Shown: positions 44,885 to 53,700 of the stretch, piece after piece | Layout of the letters: the number at the start of each line of letters is the position of its first letter | Position numbering within the stretch: the stretch's first letter is position 1 | DNA from: an uncultured Methylomonas sp. | Lineage (GTDB): Bacteria; Pseudomonadota; Gammaproteobacteria; Methylococcales; Methylomonadaceae | Length of the DNA: 64,000 bases | Assembly (NCBI GenBank): GCA_936941155.1 | Contig: CAKZJE010000033.1 | Span: forward strand, 124,001 to 188,000 | Direction: 5' to 3' | Made by a program: the position numbers and the translations under genes | The notes under the pieces: model-generated | What the model was told of the DNA's origin: nothing | Seen by the model: the letters and a program-made list of their open reading frames with translations, nothing else | The model's database searches: none

Positions 44885-45670
44885 ATGGCTGAATTTGCAC
44901 TTCCCAAAGATTCTGTTCCCGTGAAAGGTAAAGAATATTCTGCCCCTGCCGATGCCAAACGAGTGAAACGCTTTGAAGTTTATCGCTGGAATCCTGACAG
45001 TGGCGAGAATCCACGCATTGATGTGTATCATCTGGATTTAGATCGCTGCGGCACGATGGTATTGGATGCGATTTTAAAAATCAAAAATGAAATTGATAGC
45101 ACGTTGACGTTCCGCCGCTCCTGTCGTGAAGGGGTTTGCGGTTCGTGTGCAATGAACGTAAACGGCAAAAATACGCTGGTTTGCACCAAATCTATCAGCG
45201 ATTATTCCGGCACGATTAAGATTTTCCCGTTGCCGCATTTAAGCGTGGTGAAAGATTTGGTTGCCGACATGACGCATTTTTATGCGCAATATGCCTCGAT
45301 TAAACCTTGGATAGAAACGCAAACGCCCGCTCCAGCGGATAGGGAACGTTTGCAAAGTCACGAAGACCGCAAAAAACTCGATGGTTTGTATGAATGTGTG
45401 TTGTGCGCGTGTTGTTCGACCAGTTGTCCGAGTTATTGGTGGAATAGTGATAAATATTTAGGGCCTGCGGTGTTGTTGCAAGCCTATCGCTGGTTGGCGG
45501 ACAGTCGTGATGAGAATAAAGGCGAAAGATTGGACGAGTTGGAAGACTCCTTTAAAGTTTATCGTTGTCACACGATTATGAATTGCACCGATACTTGCCC
45601 GAAAGGTTTAAATCCTGCCAAAGCGATTGCAGAAATTAAAAAACTTTTAGTGGTGCGGCAGCAGGGATAA
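44885..45670 (+). CDS. sdhB: Succinate dehydrogenase iron-sulfur subunit
   Basis: SdhB carries the three Fe-S clusters that pass electrons to quinone. The 261-residue product has the [2Fe-2S] motif [19 protein letters not shown], the [4Fe-4S] motif [19 protein letters not shown], and the [3Fe-4S] part [20 protein letters not shown]. Its ATG follows the sdhA stop with no gap. The N-terminal 25 residues are an extension beyond E. coli SdhB. The membrane anchors SdhC and SdhD are not seen in the window. Confidence 0.97.
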   Translation: MAEFALPKDSVPVKGKEYSAPADAKRVKRFEVYRWNPDSGENPRIDVYHLDLDRCGTMVLDAILKIKNEIDSTLTFRRSCREGVCGSCAMNVNGKNTLVCTKSISDYSGTIKIFPLPHLSVVKDLVADMTHFYAQYASIKPWIETQTPAPADRERLQSHEDRKKLDGLYECVLCACCSTSCPSYWWNSDKYLGPAVLLQAYRWLADSRDENKGERLDELEDSFKVYRCHTIMNCTDTCPKGLNPAKAIAEIKKLLVVRQQG

Positions 45671-45803
45671 TTCAAAAATATCTTTTGTTTTTAGTTTTTT
45701 CAGATATTACAGAATTGCTTGTGATTTTCGAGTGTGCGATTTTTAATCTCAATGATGAATTTCAAACAGATAAAAACCAAAAGCTGCATATAAAAAATTT
45801 ATG

Positions 45804-45833
45804 CTGACGTTGCATCGTAAACTCCAGTATAAT
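45804..45833 (+). promoter_or_regulatory. Probable promoter of ssrA
   Basis: CTGACG (45804-45809) and a perfect TATAAT (45828-45833) are 18 bases apart, and ssrA begins 15 bases downstream. The rest of the gap 45671-45803 shows nothing else recognisable. Confidence 0.6.
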
Positions 45834-45848
45834 TAGCGGCTCATTAAA

Positions 45849-46224
45849 GGGGGCGACCTGGCTTCGACGTGGGTAGCGAAACCTCGAGTGCATGTCAAGC
45901 ACAGTACAGCTTGTAAAACCTACTGAAAAAAAGTATTCGCAAATGACGAAAACTACTCAATGGCTTTAGCTGCTTAATACCAGCACCATTCCTCTGACTA
46001 TCTGTGCTTATGCGGGTAGGTTCGCAAGAACATTCAGGGGTCATCTCACATAAGATCGCACTAAGGCTTAGTTCGGAGCTAAACGTGCTAAATCCAATCG
46101 AAATCGTTGGTGATTTTCTTGGCTCGGCGGGTAGTCATCAACTAAATTAAAAGCACGAGATAAACATGTAGACCTTGTGGCGGAGTACTTGCGGACGCGG
46201 GTTCAATTCCCGCCGCCTCCACCA
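45849..46224 (+). ncRNA. ssrA: Transfer-messenger RNA (tmRNA)
   Basis: tmRNA rescues stalled ribosomes and adds a degradation tag recognised by SspB-ClpXP. The 5' end GGGGGCGACCTGGCTTCGAC and 3' end CGCCTCCACCA form the tRNA-like acceptor, with T-arm GGGTTCAATTCCC. The tag frame at 45939-45977 starts with resume codon GCA and encodes ANDENYSMALAA, then TAA. The length is 376 bases. The 3' end is followed at once by phage genes, so it is the likely attachment site of the prophage. Confidence 0.96.
46201..46224 (+). other. Probable prophage attachment site at the ssrA 3' end
   Basis: The ssrA 3' end is a common phage integration target. Phage structural genes begin about 80 bases beyond it. 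A duplicate of the final 20-40 bases of ssrA should be at the far end of the prophage, outside the window. The site is therefore inferred from context only. Confidence 0.5.
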
Positions 46225-46249
46225 ATGAATTCAATAACTTGTCGAAAAT

Positions 46250-46283
46250 AAACAGCCAATTGGCTATCAATTGGCTGTTTTTA
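46250..46283. terminator. Bidirectional terminator between ssrA and the prophage
   Basis: AACAGCCAATTG and CAATTGGCTGTT, perfect over 12 bases, surround GCTAT and are followed by T5. A preceding A-rich run makes it usable from the phage side too. It separates ssrA from the last tail-fibre gene. Confidence 0.85.
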
Positions 46284-46305
46284 CAATGTAAAAATTAATT
46301 TTAAA

Positions 46306-47016
46306 TTAAAGCGAAGTTGGAAGCGGGAAAGTTGGCATACCAGCACCTAATGCTTGTCCGATTATTACTCTGAACTCATCAAAGCTCCAAAAGTAATCAG
46401 GCACACCGTTAAAGGATATAAAAAACCCTTCTGATAAATCTACAGTAGCCTCCAGTGGAGAAAAAACAGATAAGTTCCCATTAAGATAGGCTCTGATATG
46501 TGTCCCATCAAAAGCTATACGGATAAAATGAAAATCCCCCACAGATATGTTTTGATTAAACGAACCTGCTAACCCAGCTATAAATTTGAATGTCCCGGCT
46601 CTACCTATAGATAACGCAGCATACTTATTATCACCATATAAATTTGATGTAACACTAGCCAAATAAATATCAAAACTACCACTTCCACTTACATTTTCTG
46701 CTAAGAAGTAACCTTCTAATGTGAATGGAGTATTTATTGGAATACCTGTGAACGTATTACTTTTTAATGAATACCCAGATGGAATCTTTAAAGTTACTAA
46801 CTTAGAGCCTACAGGTGCTGGCACTGAGTAGTAGTTAGCAGAAACAGTATCGGTAAATAACATTCCTCTAGCACCTTGGAGGCTATATATTGCCGGAGGT
46901 GTAGCTGAATCTACTACAGTATCATCTTCTCCATGCAGTAGTGATATTACTTCCCCAGCACTGGCTGCTGCTGTATGCCGTGCGCTTCCTACCAGTCCAA
47001 AGCTGCCGATTGTCAT
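46306..47016 (-). CDS. Phage tail fibre/appendage protein with LamG-like domain
   Basis: This 236-residue protein is the last gene of the phage tail block. The start at ATG 47014-47016 overlaps the previous stop (ATGA) and has GGAG ten bases upstream. The region from about residue 75 to the end has a concanavalin/LamG-like jelly-roll pattern (FTLEGYFLAENVSGSGSFDI, FHFIRIAFDGTHIRAYLNG, FWSFDEFRVIIGQA), as in phage and bacterial carbohydrate-binding appendages. It probably contacts the host surface. It lies about 80 bases from the tmRNA 3' end. Confidence 0.7.
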   Translation of the reverse strand: MTIGSFGLVGSARHTAAASAGEVISLLHGEDDTVVDSATPPAIYSLQGARGMLFTDTVSANYYSVPAPVGSKLVTLKIPSGYSLKSNTFTGIPINTPFTLEGYFLAENVSGSGSFDIYLASVTSNLYGDNKYAALSIGRAGTFKFIAGLAGSFNQNISVGDFHFIRIAFDGTHIRAYLNGNLSVFSPLEATVDLSEGFFISFNGVPDYFWSFDEFRVIIGQALGAGMPTFPLPTSL

Positions 47017-47813
47017 GTTGTTAAATCTCCAATCACCCACCAGAGGTCAGGGGTAACATCATCTTGCACTAAACTAACTGCGCCATATTGCGCTTGTACT
47101 TTTAGCCCGTGTGGAGCTTGCAACGTAACCCCCGCGCCAGCTGTCATTGTTGTTTGCCCCGCGCCGCCCTGTTTAAAGTCAATTCGACAGCCAAGAGGAA
47201 AAGCCACAGAAGAGTTTGGCGGTATCGTAAACGTATTTGCAGATGACGATGTAATCATCACAATCACATTATTGTTTGCTGCGTTTGTTACATCAGTCAA
47301 AACAGCCGTATAGCTGGCTGTTTGTCGATTGTATGTATGTAAAAGCGTTTTAGGTGCGTACAGCGTATCAAAATACGTTTTCAAAAACGTTTTCAAATCC
47401 GCAAAAGATACTTTTTTACTAAACCATGTTGCTGCACTATCTCCAATCAATATCACATCGGCATCAACGGGTGTTGTTTTTCCGGTCAATCCGTTGATAA
47501 AAGCAGCGGATGACGTAAGATTGTCTTGTTTGCTACCTAATTCGCTTGCAACATAATCAACAACGCCTTTCACATGCCAAAACTTAGCCGTGCTAGTCAA
47601 AAAATCAACGATATTTCCAGTTTTATTCGCAGTATCTTCTTTCGCATTTAAATCCCCACTAAACAGCGTTTTCAATTGCGTCACTGTGATTGCTACTGTT
47701 TTACGCAATGACGTACTGATTTTCAGCGACACGGGGATTAACGCATCATCTGTAATAAAAGCCGCGTCATCGGTTTCAACAATTTTCGGCAATGTTTCAA
47801 TATTTTCAGCCAT
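47013..47813 (-). CDS. Phage tail fibre-like protein
   Basis: This 266-residue protein has the modular look of tail-fibre proteins: repetitive beta-rich sequence, SKQDNLTSSAAFINGL and TWFSKKVSFADLKTFLKTYF segments, and a C-terminal part (GCRIDFKQGGAGQTTMTAGA) similar to fibre modules. It lies between the small 62-residue protein and the LamG-like protein, with a 5-base gap to the former. The exact receptor role is unknown. Confidence 0.65.
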   Translation of the reverse strand: MAENIETLPKIVETDDAAFITDDALIPVSLKISTSLRKTVAITVTQLKTLFSGDLNAKEDTANKTGNIVDFLTSTAKFWHVKGVVDYVASELGSKQDNLTSSAAFINGLTGKTTPVDADVILIGDSAATWFSKKVSFADLKTFLKTYFDTLYAPKTLLHTYNRQTASYTAVLTDVTNAANNNVIVMITSSSANTFTIPPNSSVAFPLGCRIDFKQGGAGQTTMTAGAGVTLQAPHGLKVQAQYGAVSLVQDDVTPDLWWVIGDLTT

Positions 47814-47818
47814 TTTTT

Positions 47819-48007
47819 TTACTCAAAATAAATTTCACTATCGCAAAACTCAAGACTTGAGCCAGCGCATTCGTATTCGTTTGTCAAAGCGTTTTGGATC
47901 GCATTCACATCACGCTGCAAAGCAGCAACCTGAGTTTCAATAGCCGCTTGTTCAGACTCATAAACTTTCCATTTTTGCAGCCGGCGGTCGTATGTTTTCG
48001 TAGTCAC
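47819..48007 (-). CDS. Small phage protein with helical segment
   Basis: This 62-residue protein overlaps the previous tail gene by four bases. It is mostly helical (ESEQAAIETQVAALQRDVNA) with an acidic end. No family is recognised. Its position among tail-fibre genes suggests a fibre chaperone or linker, but this is inference. Confidence 0.5.
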   Translation of the reverse strand: MTTKTYDRRLQKWKVYESEQAAIETQVAALQRDVNAIQNALTNEYECAGSSLEFCDSEIYFE

Positions 48008-48840
48008 GTTGCAACCTCTAGCAATTTCAACACTGTGTTATATCCGCGATAAAACGCTTGGTTCAGCGGGTTCAGCTCTACAAAATTAGCCATAAAACAT
48101 TGCGCATAAACCTCGGGGCTTTGTGCTAAACCTTGTGGCACGCTTGATAAAGTTGGGCGACCCGTGTGCGAATAAACAATTTCTCCCGTCACGCCTAACC
48201 GCCGCTGTGCATCAAAAATGCTATTAAAAATCTCACTTTCAGGCAGATACTTCAGCGTTAAATCAACGCTTCTTAACTTTTGCTGTTGATACGCATAGCG
48301 AATGCCACGCGCGGTGGTTTTGACTTCTGACAGATCTCGGTAGCTTATTGGCTGGTCGCCATAATCAACCCCGCCGCTCGGCTCATAACATTCACTAATA
48401 AATAACCTTCCGATTTGCACATAGCTCGAATTAGCTGGAGTAAAAATCACATCAACTTTATCAATTGAGGTATTTTGCGGAAGGTAATAAGCAAAATCGC
48501 GGCGTAAAGTTGCAATCATCTCTGACTGAGCAACGTATCCAGACACTTTTGGATAAACAACCATTACGTCAGAATCATCTACAAGCAAATCATCTTTATA
48601 GCACTTGATTTGCACAGTGGAGAGACGCGCCAAATTATGATTTACGATAAAAATACAGCCCACGCTAATCGCAGCTGCAAACGTCGCTGTGATGGTAAAC
48701 GGGTCATTAGTTGTAGTCCGTGCAACTTTTGGCAGTAAATAGCTTTTCAAATTCGCCAACGGCAATGTGCTTACAAACGTAGCATCACTGGTTAAAGTCG
48801 CATTCTCAATTTGATTGTGCCACGCTAATAAAACGCTCAT
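48004..48840 (-). CDS. Phage tail protein
   Basis: This is a 278-residue protein of the tail-tip region. It has beta-rich sequence with FTITATFAAAISVGCIFIVN, DKVDVIFTPANSSYVQIGRL and a conserved-looking end (QAFYRGYNTVLKLLEVA). It starts where the 625-residue tail protein stops, sharing a base. It resembles uncharacterised tail proteins located after the tape measure in siphovirus-like prophages. No specific role is assigned. Confidence 0.55.
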   Translation of the reverse strand: MSVLLAWHNQIENATLTSDATFVSTLPLANLKSYLLPKVARTTTNDPFTITATFAAAISVGCIFIVNHNLARLSTVQIKCYKDDLLVDDSDVMVVYPKVSGYVAQSEMIATLRRDFAYYLPQNTSIDKVDVIFTPANSSYVQIGRLFISECYEPSGGVDYGDQPISYRDLSEVKTTARGIRYAYQQQKLRSVDLTLKYLPESEIFNSIFDAQRRLGVTGEIVYSHTGRPTLSSVPQGLAQSPEVYAQCFMANFVELNPLNQAFYRGYNTVLKLLEVAT

Positions 48841-50717
48841 TATCCAAATGCCTTTAAAGTGATGATTTTAGATTTCATATCAATGGTATAACCGATAATC
48901 ACAAAATTTCTGCCCGCGCTGTAACCTAAGCGCGGCGTGATGATTTTCACAGTGTCAGCAAGTAAAAACGCGGGTAATTCTGTAAAAATCACATCAATCG
49001 TTACGATGTCTCGGCGTACTTTTGTTACATTAAACAGCCGCGTTTTAAGCGCGTTAATATACAAAAGAGAGCGTAATAAACTTTCAACTTCCAGCGTTAA
49101 AGCCATCGGATGACGTGTTGCAGTTGCAGCCTCAGTTGTTGTGATTTCGCGGTACTGTTTACGCAATCTTTCCCGCCATGCCTCTGATACGCCGCCGGCT
49201 AAAGTTGTTTGCACCGTTTCAATCCTATCGTAAAGCGCGTGGAAAGCTTTAATAGGTAAGCCATTACTACCCAAGCCCGTAGCAACCCTTTCAATCCGAT
49301 CAATCTGCCAATCTTCAATCACAAAATCAGCCGTTAATTTGGGAGTAAAAAGCAAATTCGCATACAGCACACCGTTTAAGATGTGATAAAAACCTCCGAC
49401 GCTTCGGATAATTTTGTCTAGCAGATCGCTAATTGTGGTTTGCGAATCAACATACAATCCGAGTGTGCCAGCATTGTTTAACTCAGTGACTGAGCTACTA
49501 TCAATTGTTAAACCCGCTGCAACGCCAATATCGTTAAAAACATCACCCGCTTTGCGCACCGCACCGTTATTTATTGATACCGCGTCACAGGTAATCGTGC
49601 CAACCGGTGCAGTTGTCAGCCTAAAATAGCCTTGGTAGCCGCCCCACAATGCAGGGCTTGTGCCAATCACATAAACAAATTCATCACCGTTCAGCGCAAT
49701 GATTAAGCCAGCTGATAATGTAATTACTCCGCCAGACAAAGCAGTTGCAACCGTATAAATCGCAGTTTGATTGCTAAACATCAACAACTCACCGGCGGCA
49801 ATGTCACCAACGCCATTATATAAATTAATAGCTTTGATGTTTGCAGCATGAGCCCCACTGACTTGATAATCAGCGGCTTGCAAATCAGTTAGATCGGCGT
49901 AAAAATCAATGATTTCAATCGCAGTATTTTTAGGCACGGCAACACTTAAGCCGCTGCTTAAAACAATACTGTCACCCCAAACCGTTTCAACACTATATAA
50001 AGCAGAATGGTTAGCAAATTTGAGTTGCAAATCAGGCTGTAGCGCACCGATTCCATTTTTCATTCCAATCGTGGCATCACCTATGCTATGCGCCGTGCTA
50101 GTTTGATAATTTACTAACTTAACGCCGTCATCATAAACCGCTGTAACAATGCAATCGTCTCGACTTGAAACTTGATAAATCAGTAGTGAACTATTAACCA
50201 GTGTTGCTGCAATATTGCGACAATCTCCGAAAACCTGCGTTTTAACGCTGTCTTTAATATCATCCGCAGTGCCTTCTAAACCTAAAAAACCGCTGTTTGT
50301 GCCTGCATAAATCGACATTGGAAAGTTGTCAGTTAAAACCTCATGCGGTGCTTTCAATGACAGCGTGATTCGCCCGCCGCTTTCAGCCATTTTTGTGACA
50401 ACACCGCGATAGTATTCGGTCACGGTCTCATTTTCATCAACCCACGACAAAACCGCCGCGCGACCGTCAATTGCATAACTGGCTAAATAATCTAAACCAC
50501 CGTCTTTGTTTTCGAGTTCAATATCTCCAACACTGGCACTGTCAAAAATCCCCAGCAAGCCGCCGTCATTTGGTGAAACGGTTACTAAAGCAGGCGTGAT
50601 AATCCGTGAGTCATAATAGTTTTGGTCATTATCAACATAACTGCCACTGGTAAAATATAACGTTTCGGCAGTGTCGTTAGCATCCAAAGTATCAAGCGTT
50701 AAAATCCACTGGCTCAT
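48840..50717 (-). CDS. Large phage tail-tip protein with duplicated internal module
   Basis: This 625-residue protein lies directly after the tape measure, where distal-tail and hub proteins are encoded. Residues 1-130 resemble DUF2163-like tail-tip proteins (YRGVVTKMAESGGRITLSLK). The middle has two similar 70-residue modules, one around VKLVNYQTSTAHSIGDATIG and one around DYQVSGAHAANIKAINLYNG. Each has a FANHSALY or FSNQTAIY part and a later VLSSGL or TLSAGL strand. The C-terminal 190 residues are hub-like. The stop overlaps the next start by one base. Confidence 0.6.
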   Translation of the reverse strand: MSQWILTLDTLDANDTAETLYFTSGSYVDNDQNYYDSRIITPALVTVSPNDGGLLGIFDSASVGDIELENKDGGLDYLASYAIDGRAAVLSWVDENETVTEYYRGVVTKMAESGGRITLSLKAPHEVLTDNFPMSIYAGTNSGFLGLEGTADDIKDSVKTQVFGDCRNIAATLVNSSLLIYQVSSRDDCIVTAVYDDGVKLVNYQTSTAHSIGDATIGMKNGIGALQPDLQLKFANHSALYSVETVWGDSIVLSSGLSVAVPKNTAIEIIDFYADLTDLQAADYQVSGAHAANIKAINLYNGVGDIAAGELLMFSNQTAIYTVATALSGGVITLSAGLIIALNGDEFVYVIGTSPALWGGYQGYFRLTTAPVGTITCDAVSINNGAVRKAGDVFNDIGVAAGLTIDSSSVTELNNAGTLGLYVDSQTTISDLLDKIIRSVGGFYHILNGVLYANLLFTPKLTADFVIEDWQIDRIERVATGLGSNGLPIKAFHALYDRIETVQTTLAGGVSEAWRERLRKQYREITTTEAATATRHPMALTLEVESLLRSLLYINALKTRLFNVTKVRRDIVTIDVIFTELPAFLLADTVKIITPRLGYSAGRNFVIIGYTIDMKSKIITLKAFG

Positions 50718-53700
50718 GCTTTTGCCCTCTGTCTTCTATCCATATTTTCTAAGCTTTCGGCTTGCGACTCACCTTGTTTCAGCAATTCTTTGTAGCCAAA
50801 CCGATCAACTTCCAAACCTTGTTTTAACAGCTCATTTTGGTTTTTTAATTCTTCAATCACTTCCGCTTGTTTCTCTACCAACTTTTTCAACTCAGCAACC
50901 ACATCACTGTTATCTCCATTGCTATTTGAGTTAAAAGACTGTGGACTGGGTGGAAAACTTAAAGTAACCGGAATAGTGCGACCATCGGGCAATGGAACTG
51001 CTGCCTCCGGCCCTGCTTCGCCAAAAATTGCAGCGGTGTTTGAAATCCCGCCTAATGCGTACTTTTTAAGCGGATCATACGTTGCTGGGATAAAGGGTAT
51101 TGCAGACTGTATTGCAGACTGTATTGCCGCTGCATTTTGCGCTGTCATTATCGTTTTGTATTGTGCGTTTAAGCTTGCTCCCAATGACGTTGCGTCAGAA
51201 TCCGCAGTAAACGGACGATTAAAAGCAATTCCATAACGTGCAATATGCGATTGATTAAACGTTGCTAATAAATTTTCCCAAACCGTATCTTTAGTCCCGC
51301 CCGCTTGCCAAGATGTTTGTGTGGCAATTTTTAGCGGATTTGCAGCTTGTGCAGCGGCTTTAATGCTGACTTCATAATCTGCTAAGCGTTTACTTTCGCT
51401 ATCTGCAAACGCTTGTTGATTGATTTTTTCAGCCGCTGCTTTTGCCGCTGCGTTATTTGCAATCGCTTGTGCGGTGACAATATCTTGTGCAGCTTTTAAC
51501 TCCTTTTGCACATCTGTCAATGCAGTAATAGCATCTTTTACTGATAAAACGCTGTCATTTAACGTCACCAATTTGCCGACTTGATCAGTCAGCGCGTTAA
51601 GTTGCAATTGCGCAATATTTTGTTTAACCGTTGCTTTCGTAATTCCGTTATTTAGCGCGGCGGTGGCAGTCGCAAAATCACGCACATAGCCCATTGAGCT
51701 GGCATTGTAAGCGCGTGATGCTTGTAAAAAAGTATCCGTTGCCCCTTGCAGCTTGCCCAAGCCTTCCTGTTTTTGTGCATCCGTTCCGGTGTTGATTAGC
51801 GTGTTGACTGCATCAAACTGGCTTTTCGCCTCTTGATATTTTTGCAGCGGCGTTTTGGTTGAAATATCACTCAGCACCAAGCTATCAAGATATTCTTTTA
51901 AGCTTTTGGCAAAACCACCAAAATCATCCACCGATTGTTTTAATGCGGCTGATTCGGTTTGGTATGCTTTGCGCAAATTATCCTCAGCTGTCGTGACGTT
52001 GGCTTGTAGATTATCAATTGCCTTAGTCGCTAAATCAGTCGCAGTGTAAAAAGCATCAGCAAGCGATAAAACCTGCCCTTGGAACTTTTGCCCCGCCGCG
52101 CTGCTCACGTCAATACTTTCAACCAACGCCCTGAATTTTGCCGTGCTTGTTGGCATAGCCAAACCAAGTTTTAAAAATTGGTTTTGCATGTTGGTATTGG
52201 AAGCTACGAGTTTTTCAGCATCAGAAAAGTATTTATCAGCATAAGCTGTGACCGCGCTATTCAAATCTGCCACGCTACCCGCACCGCTAATCGTACTTGA
52301 ACTAATTGAATTGCCATTCAAGCCATTTAAATTCATCGTGTCACGAATCGCAGACAGTTGTTTGTACATGTCAATCAAATCCGAACCCGATCCGTTCAGT
52401 GTGTTGATAACATCTGCAATGCCTTTTGCCGCCGTTTCTTGTGCCACGATGCTTTGCCGTGCGATTTCTGCAAAAACATCACCTTGCTTATTAACCACGT
52501 CAGTGTAAGCAATCGCTTTGATGTGCAATCTATCAAGCCCTACCGTTGCTTGTTCAACTGCACTGGCGACACGCACTAAGGTTTCAAAATAACCCTCGCC
52601 TGCTTTCTGAAAATCAATCAAACCAGCAAACGCATATTTAGCCATGTCATCAGCAACACGACCGAACACCGCTTCTAATTCAGTTTGCAGCGCATCACCT
52701 TTTAAGCCTTTCAGCGACACATCGCCAATCGAAACCGCAAAGTTGCTTAAAACTTGTGAAAAATCAGTACCTGATTTGTCCAGTGAACCCGCCGCTACGC
52801 TTACCGCTCCGACTAAGTTCATAATCACTTTTCCAAACTGGCTTTTAGTTTCATCGTCCACAGCTGAAACTTGTCGTTCTACCCATGTTTTGGTTTTGCT
52901 AAAAAAACCACCTGTTTTTGTCACTTGCACATCAACGTATTGCGCTGCGTCAACAAAGCCTTTTGCGATAATATCACCAACCATTTGCGTTGGAATGATT
53001 AAGCCAGAATCTGCAAGTGTGCGCGTGGTTTTTCTGCCAAACAAACCACTTGAAATCTGAGATGTTTCAACAAATTTCGGATTGTTGATAAAAGCACGGC
53101 TAACTTGATTACCTAAACCACCGATGTTTGACTCAATATTGCGCAAAGAATTCGCCATTGCCGATGTTAAGGGTAAGGTGACATCAGAATTTTGTTTTAA
53201 GATTTCAAGACTATTTGCAATAGATTTTGATTTAGCCGTTGCATCACCAAGCACAGACCCCGTGCCTTGCGTTTTTTGCCGATCTTCAGCTAAATTGATA
53301 GTTGTTGCCGCCGCCGCTGCACCACCGCCACCAAGACCAAAGCCAACAGAAGCCATCAGCGCAATCATCATGGCAACACGAGCAAAAGCTGTGTAGGAGT
53401 CGCCACTTGATCCTTCATTCGCCACTGCCTCAGCAGCTTTTGCCGTGCCTTTGGCTGTTGACGCTGCAACCTCCGGCGCAACGCTGGCAACGGTTGCTGC
53501 TGTTTTTGCCGTTTCACCAGTCACCCACATACCTACAGTTCGTGCCATGTCTGCAATTGCAGTGATGGTAGACTGGCTGGACAAATACATTTCATAAGCG
53601 CGAAAAGCTTTAGTCGCAATACCCATGAGTTGATAGCCTGCTGTACCTTCTTTGAAAAAGCCTTGTGCGGCTTCTGTCATGCTGGCATAAGCATCAATTT

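Noticed and set aside
46975-47313. Plus-strand frame across the tail-fibre genes
   Set aside because: It is antisense to two overlapping tail genes that have ribosome binding sites and phage context.
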